A stretch of DNA of 64,000 nt from Cohnella sp. SGD-V74 (GTDB lineage Bacteria > Bacillota > Bacilli > Paenibacillales > Paenibacillaceae), in contig NZ_PVYW01000007.1 of assembly GCF_003001675.1 (NCBI RefSeq), positions 62,001 to 126,000 of the forward strand, written 5' to 3'. The first letter of the stretch is position 1, and each line of letters opens with the position of its first letter. Positions 61,315-64,000 of the stretch are shown here, piece after piece. The position numbers and the translations under genes were made by a program. A model generated the notes under the pieces. It was given only the letters and a program-made list of their open reading frames with translations, made no database searches and had not been told where the DNA came from.

Positions 61315-63123
61315 TTATTGAAGTCCCCAAAGGGCCGGAACGTTCGATGGCTCCCAACCGGAAAGCGACGTGTGCGCCTGGATGCAGTAGTAGGTTTTAC
61401 CTTGGTATACGACCAGGTCATTTACCTTGTAGCTCGTATTCGGCGCCCATGCGGGAGTTCCGGCCGTCGCGGTCGTCGCCTGAATCGACGTTCCGTCGGA
61501 GACGTTGCCTGCCGCGTCTCTGGCCGTAACTGTGAACGTATACGTTGTGTTGGCAGCAAGGCCGGAGATCGTTGCGCTCGTGCCGGTAACGGAGACGCTT
61601 GACGATCCGTAAGTAATCGTATATCCGGTGACGCCTACATTGTCGGTTGACGCGGTCCAGGACAGGCCGATTTCGGAGGCTGTCGTCGAAGTTACGATCA
61701 GGTTGGTCGGTGCGGTCGGCTTGATCGGATCGACAGGCGGCGCGTCCGTAGTGACGGTAATCGGGATGCTGGCGTTTGACACGTTGCCTGCAGCGTCCCG
61801 GGCCTTAACGGTAAAGGTATAAGAGGTGCTTGGCGCGAGGCCGTTAATCGTTGCGTTCGTGCCTGTTACGTTGACGTTAGTCGAGTCATAAGTGACGATG
61901 TAGCCCGTTACGCCTACGTTGTCCGTGGAAGCATCCCAAGCGAGACTGACACTGCCGGACGTTGTGCCTGTGGAGTGCAAGTTGCCCGGCACGGAGGGCG
62001 GGATTAAATCGGCTGGCCCGTTGAATTGATTCAGGTAAGTGCGATGCGGGCCGGAGAACCCAAAGTTGGTGTATTTGTCCCAGTTGATCGACCAGGTCAT
62101 CAGCCCTTTCAGACCCGGATAGCCGGCCGCATGGCGCAGCACGTATGTGCCGCCGTAAGACTGGCCTTTAATCAGATAGTCGAGCGCTTTGTGCACGTTG
62201 GCAGGGGTGGTGTAGCCGCCCCCGGCAGCTTGAGGGGACGCAGGCAGCCCGATCAGCACTTGGTCTTCCCGCAGCGCAGGAAACAGATTGTTCGGATTTC
62301 CTCCGATTGGGAAGCCGGCCAGCAGCATTTCGGCCATGGCGACTTGGAAATCCGCCGTGCCCTGGCTGTACGATCTGCCGTCCAACCCCGTCATCGAGCC
62401 GGAGTTGTAATGCTGGACATGCAGATAGTCCAGATCGTTGCGCAGCGCGTAAATAACCGGCAAATAAGCGCCCCAAGGACCGCCGTAGGCAATATAACCG
62501 CCTTGCACGTAGGCAGTTTCCGGCGCCATCGTCAGCAGGAAGTCGCTGTTGTAGCTGCCGAGAATCTCTTGGATCGCCGCGATCAGGTTCACGATTTTGG
62601 GAGTCGTCGGGCTGCGGAAGTTGGTATCCCCGCCGTTCAGGCTGAGCGAGCTGCCCTCCAGGTCGATGTCGATGCCGTCAAAGCCGTAGGCGTCGACGAG
62701 ATTTTTCATCGTTGTAACGAAGGTTTGCTTCGCCTGAGCTGTGGACAGCTCAATCGTGCCGTTAGCCCCTCCGATGGAAATCAGCACTTTTTTGCCTTGG
62801 CTCTGCAGATAGTCGATATCCGATTGGAATTCGGCGACAGTAGCGTTGTAAGGAGCGAAAGCCATGTTGCCGCTGGACGGGCCTCCGATCGGCTCGGCAA
62901 AAGCTACCTGAATGACATCGAAATCCGGCGAAATATCGCGCAGCCGAATGTTGGTCGAGCCGTTATCGAAGTTGTGCCAGTAGCCGACGATAATTTTGTT
63001 GTTGGGAGCAGCGGCCGCCGCGCGCTCCACGTTAGAACTCTGCAGCAGTCCTGCAAAGGCCAACGCTACGACAAGCGCAATCCGCAAACCCAGCTTCAAC
63101 GAACGATGGGTAATGGCGTACAT
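61315..63123 (-). CDS. Secreted GH18 chitinase with two Fn3 domains and a CBM5/12 chitin-binding domain
   Basis: ATG 63123 follows GAGGAGG. The 602-residue protein has a signal peptide (~1-38), a GH18 barrel (~42-375) with SIGG and the catalytic DxxDxDxE motif (Asp149, Asp152, Asp154, acid Glu156 in FDGIDIDLEG), YxHVQHYNSG-type and MTWSINWDKY motifs. Then follow two fibronectin III domains (~380-460 and ~470-550) and a C-terminal CBM5/12 (WAPNTSYKVNDLVVYQGKTY). The layout resembles ChiD-type chitinases of Bacillus/Paenibacillus. It hydrolyses chitin outside the cell. Two cre-like sites lie upstream. Confidence 0.95.
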   Translation of the reverse strand: MYAITHRSLKLGLRIALVVALAFAGLLQSSNVERAAAAAPNNKIIVGYWHNFDNGSTNIRLRDISPDFDVIQVAFAEPIGGPSSGNMAFAPYNATVAEFQSDIDYLQSQGKKVLISIGGANGTIELSTAQAKQTFVTTMKNLVDAYGFDGIDIDLEGSSLSLNGGDTNFRSPTTPKIVNLIAAIQEILGSYNSDFLLTMAPETAYVQGGYIAYGGPWGAYLPVIYALRNDLDYLHVQHYNSGSMTGLDGRSYSQGTADFQVAMAEMLLAGFPIGGNPNNLFPALREDQVLIGLPASPQAAGGGYTTPANVHKALDYLIKGQSYGGTYVLRHAAGYPGLKGLMTWSINWDKYTNFGFSGPHRTYLNQFNGPADLIPPSVPGNLHSTGTTSGSVSLAWDASTDNVGVTGYIVTYDSTNVNVTGTNATINGLAPSTSYTFTVKARDAAGNVSNASIPITVTTDAPPVDPIKPTAPTNLIVTSTTASEIGLSWTASTDNVGVTGYTITYGSSSVSVTGTSATISGLAANTTYTFTVTARDAAGNVSDGTSIQATTATAGTPAWAPNTSYKVNDLVVYQGKTYYCIQAHTSLSGWEPSNVPALWGLQ

Positions 63124-63160
63124 TAATTTTCCTCCTCAAAATAATAGAATGAGTCCTCTT

Positions 63161-63174
63161 GGAAAACGCTTACA
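63161..63174. promoter_or_regulatory. cre-like site upstream of the chitinase
   Basis: GGAAAACGCTTACA fits the CcpA consensus TGWAANCGNTNWCA at 13 of 14 positions. It lies about 40 bases upstream of the chitinase start. Confidence 0.55.
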
Positions 63175-63352
63175 AGGGACGAAACTCTCTCTGACGCCGT
63201 ACCACCTCCTTAATCGGTGAAAATGCAAAAAAACGATGAATGCTCGCCGACCGCTGGCTCGTATAAGCATCGTCTGTTGGTTCGAATACCTAAATTGTAA
63301 ACGCAATTTGCCTTCTAAAAAGGTCAAAATCTTCTACTTGAGGGGGAAAATT

Positions 63353-63366
63353 TGTAAGCGCTTTTA
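63353..63366. promoter_or_regulatory. Second cre-like site
   Basis: TGTAAGCGCTTTTA fits the cre consensus at 13 of 14 positions, about 230 bases upstream of the chitinase start. Glucose repression of chitinase is the likely meaning. Confidence 0.5.
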
Positions 63367-63407
63367 TAAGTGGGGACTTCGAAAAATACCCGGGACGAGG
63401 ATAGACG

Positions 63408-63554
63408 TTACTCCTCTTCTACCGAGACAATAAGCTGATCAACAGTAATATTCAAGGCTTCGCAGACTTGTTCCAGCGTGCGTATGTAAACCCTGTCCAC
63501 AGAATCAGAGCAGAGATGATTATGCATACGACATGGCACAGCATTAACGCTGAT
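63408..63554 (-). pseudogene. C-terminal remnant of an Xre-type HTH protein
   Basis: The minus strand reads ISVNAVPCRMHNHLCSDSVD, then RVYIRTLEQVCEALNITVDQ LIV and stop at 63408. TLEQVCEALNITVDQL is the usual end of YozG-like Xre regulators. The N-terminal half is missing; upstream lies a terminator hairpin instead. The remaining DNA between the chitinase start and this remnant (63124-63407) holds the cre-like sites and no gene. Confidence 0.55.
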
Positions 63555-63581
63555 GAAGAACCCCTATCTCAGGGGTTCTTC
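63555..63581. terminator. Hairpin between two gene remnants
   Basis: GAAGAACCCC pairs perfectly with GGGGTTCTTC around TATCTCA. It is placed to end the minus-strand transcript from the kinase at the right edge. Confidence 0.7.
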
Positions 63582-63741
63582 AACAAATCGCTAATCGTAT
63601 AGCTAGCGGATAGGGTTGAACGCCGAAGGTTACGGAATCTTGATTGGCGTCGCTCAGTTCATCGTAACCCACTTCAATCCCCTGTTCGCCAAAGTATCCA
63701 ACGGTATAGTCGGGAACGTTGGACTCGCTGCCGATGCTCAT
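63580..63741 (-). other. Small ORF or protein remnant, 53 codons
   Basis: ATG 63741 overlaps the kinase stop (ATGA), then reads MSIGSESNVPDYTVGYFGEQ GIEVGYDELSDANQD... and stops at 63580. The sequence looks protein-like but no ribosome site precedes it other than the kinase end, and no family was recognised. It may be the surviving tail of a larger gene joined to the kinase by the duplication. Confidence 0.3.
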
Positions 63742-63800
63742 CCCCGTCGTTCTATGGGCTCGTAAGCCTCCGCGCGTCCGTCCGGAATGACGAACGACAC
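63733..63800. repeat. 68-bp direct repeat, right copy (kinase 3' end)
   Basis: It pairs with 61175-61242 (59 of 68 identical). Here the minus strand is the functional one, encoding the kinase C-terminus VSFVIPDGRAEAYEPIERRG. The plus strand still reads LIPVVLWARKPPRVRPE then stop, an MFS tail without its gene. Confidence 0.9.
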
Positions 63801-64000
63801 AATCGTTCCTTCTCCCGGTCTGCTGAAGATGGATAAGCCTTGCCCGTACAACTGAATCAACCGGCGATGCGTATTGGCCACTCCGATTCCTCCCTTGCCG
63901 CGCAGGGAGGAATCCAGCAGCCGTTCAATCTGTTCCGGGTCCATCCCCCATCCGTCGTCGCTCACTTCGATTTTAACCGCTCCTCCTTCACGGACGATTC
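63738..64000 (-). CDS. Sensor histidine kinase, C-terminal part (runs off right edge)
   Basis: The frame is open from the right edge to a TGA at 63738. It reads IVREGGAVKIEVSDDGWGMD, then PEQIERLLDSSLRGKGGIGV ANTHRRL, IQLYGQGLSIFSRPGEGTIV and SFVIP. These are the G1 (DDGWGMD) and G2 (GKGGIGVANTHRRL) boxes of a LytS/YesM-type HATPase domain. The sensor and phospho-acceptor parts lie outside the window. Its final 20 residues lie in the duplicated 68-bp segment. Confidence 0.88.
   Translation of the reverse strand, partial: IVREGGAVKIEVSDDGWGMDPEQIERLLDSSLRGKGGIGVANTHRRLIQLYGQGLSIFSRPGEGTIVSFVIPDGRAEAYEPIERRG

Overview
The window is G+C-rich chromosomal DNA of a Bacillota bacterium, most likely Paenibacillaceae (Cohnella/Paenibacillus type). 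The support is the GGAGG-type ribosome sites, a Gram-positive biotin operator, a YtrA-type GntR/ABC operon, Fur boxes, and above all the repeated pairing of YesM-type histidine kinases and YesN-type AraC response regulators with MalE-type sugar importers. No rRNA, tRNA, CRISPR array or intact prophage was seen. The genus is an inference.

Layout. 1-2200: start of topB (minus strand, runs off the left edge), small unknown genes, an Xre regulator and a 52-bp tandem repeat. 2280-8644: sugar-uptake module 1 (binding protein, two permeases, kinase, regulator), followed by a 51-bp tandem array. 9118-13294: small stress and redox genes, a MITE-like element, a jelly-roll protein and an EAL protein. 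13466-15352: GntR-ABC operon. 15564-19711: a large surface repeat protein and signal peptidase I. 19819-31290: sugar module 2 (secreted protein, kinase, regulator, two related binding proteins, two permeases, a GH172-family enzyme). 31424-40303: sugar module 3 (kinase, regulator, binding protein, two permeases, GH43 enzyme), followed by a second 52-bp array. 40627-43755: AraC regulator divergent from an alcohol dehydrogenase and a Gfo/Idh/MocA oxidoreductase. 43858-47456: heterodimeric ABC exporter. 47465-51728: iron region (Btr-like regulator, Fur boxes, Fe-chelate binding lipoprotein, NtaA-type monooxygenase). 51889-58788: HelD, a gene remnant, SelO, a LuxR regulator and a saccharopine-dehydrogenase-like enzyme. 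58783-61232: bioB under a BirA operator and an MFS transporter. 61315-64000: a chitinase flanked by 68-bp direct repeats, gene remnants and the tail of another sensor kinase.

How the genes work together. Each sugar module pairs a membrane sensor and AraC-type regulator with a binding protein and two permeases, and none encodes an ATPase, so a shared MsmX-type ATPase elsewhere is implied. Module 2 is the most informative. The kinase, regulator and first binding protein form a tightly coupled operon with a good sigma-A promoter. The neighbouring secreted-protein gene and the second binding-protein/permease/GH172 operon have poor -35 boxes, and both carry the same element about 50 bp upstream of TATACT. 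This suggests a three-component sensor (binding protein, kinase, regulator) that switches on capture, import and cleavage of one glycan.

The best candidates for new biology are that module, the Fur-controlled iron-chelate capture plus monooxygenase unit, the duplicated antisense-overlapping gene tail around the chitinase, and the 51/52-bp intergenic tandem arrays.
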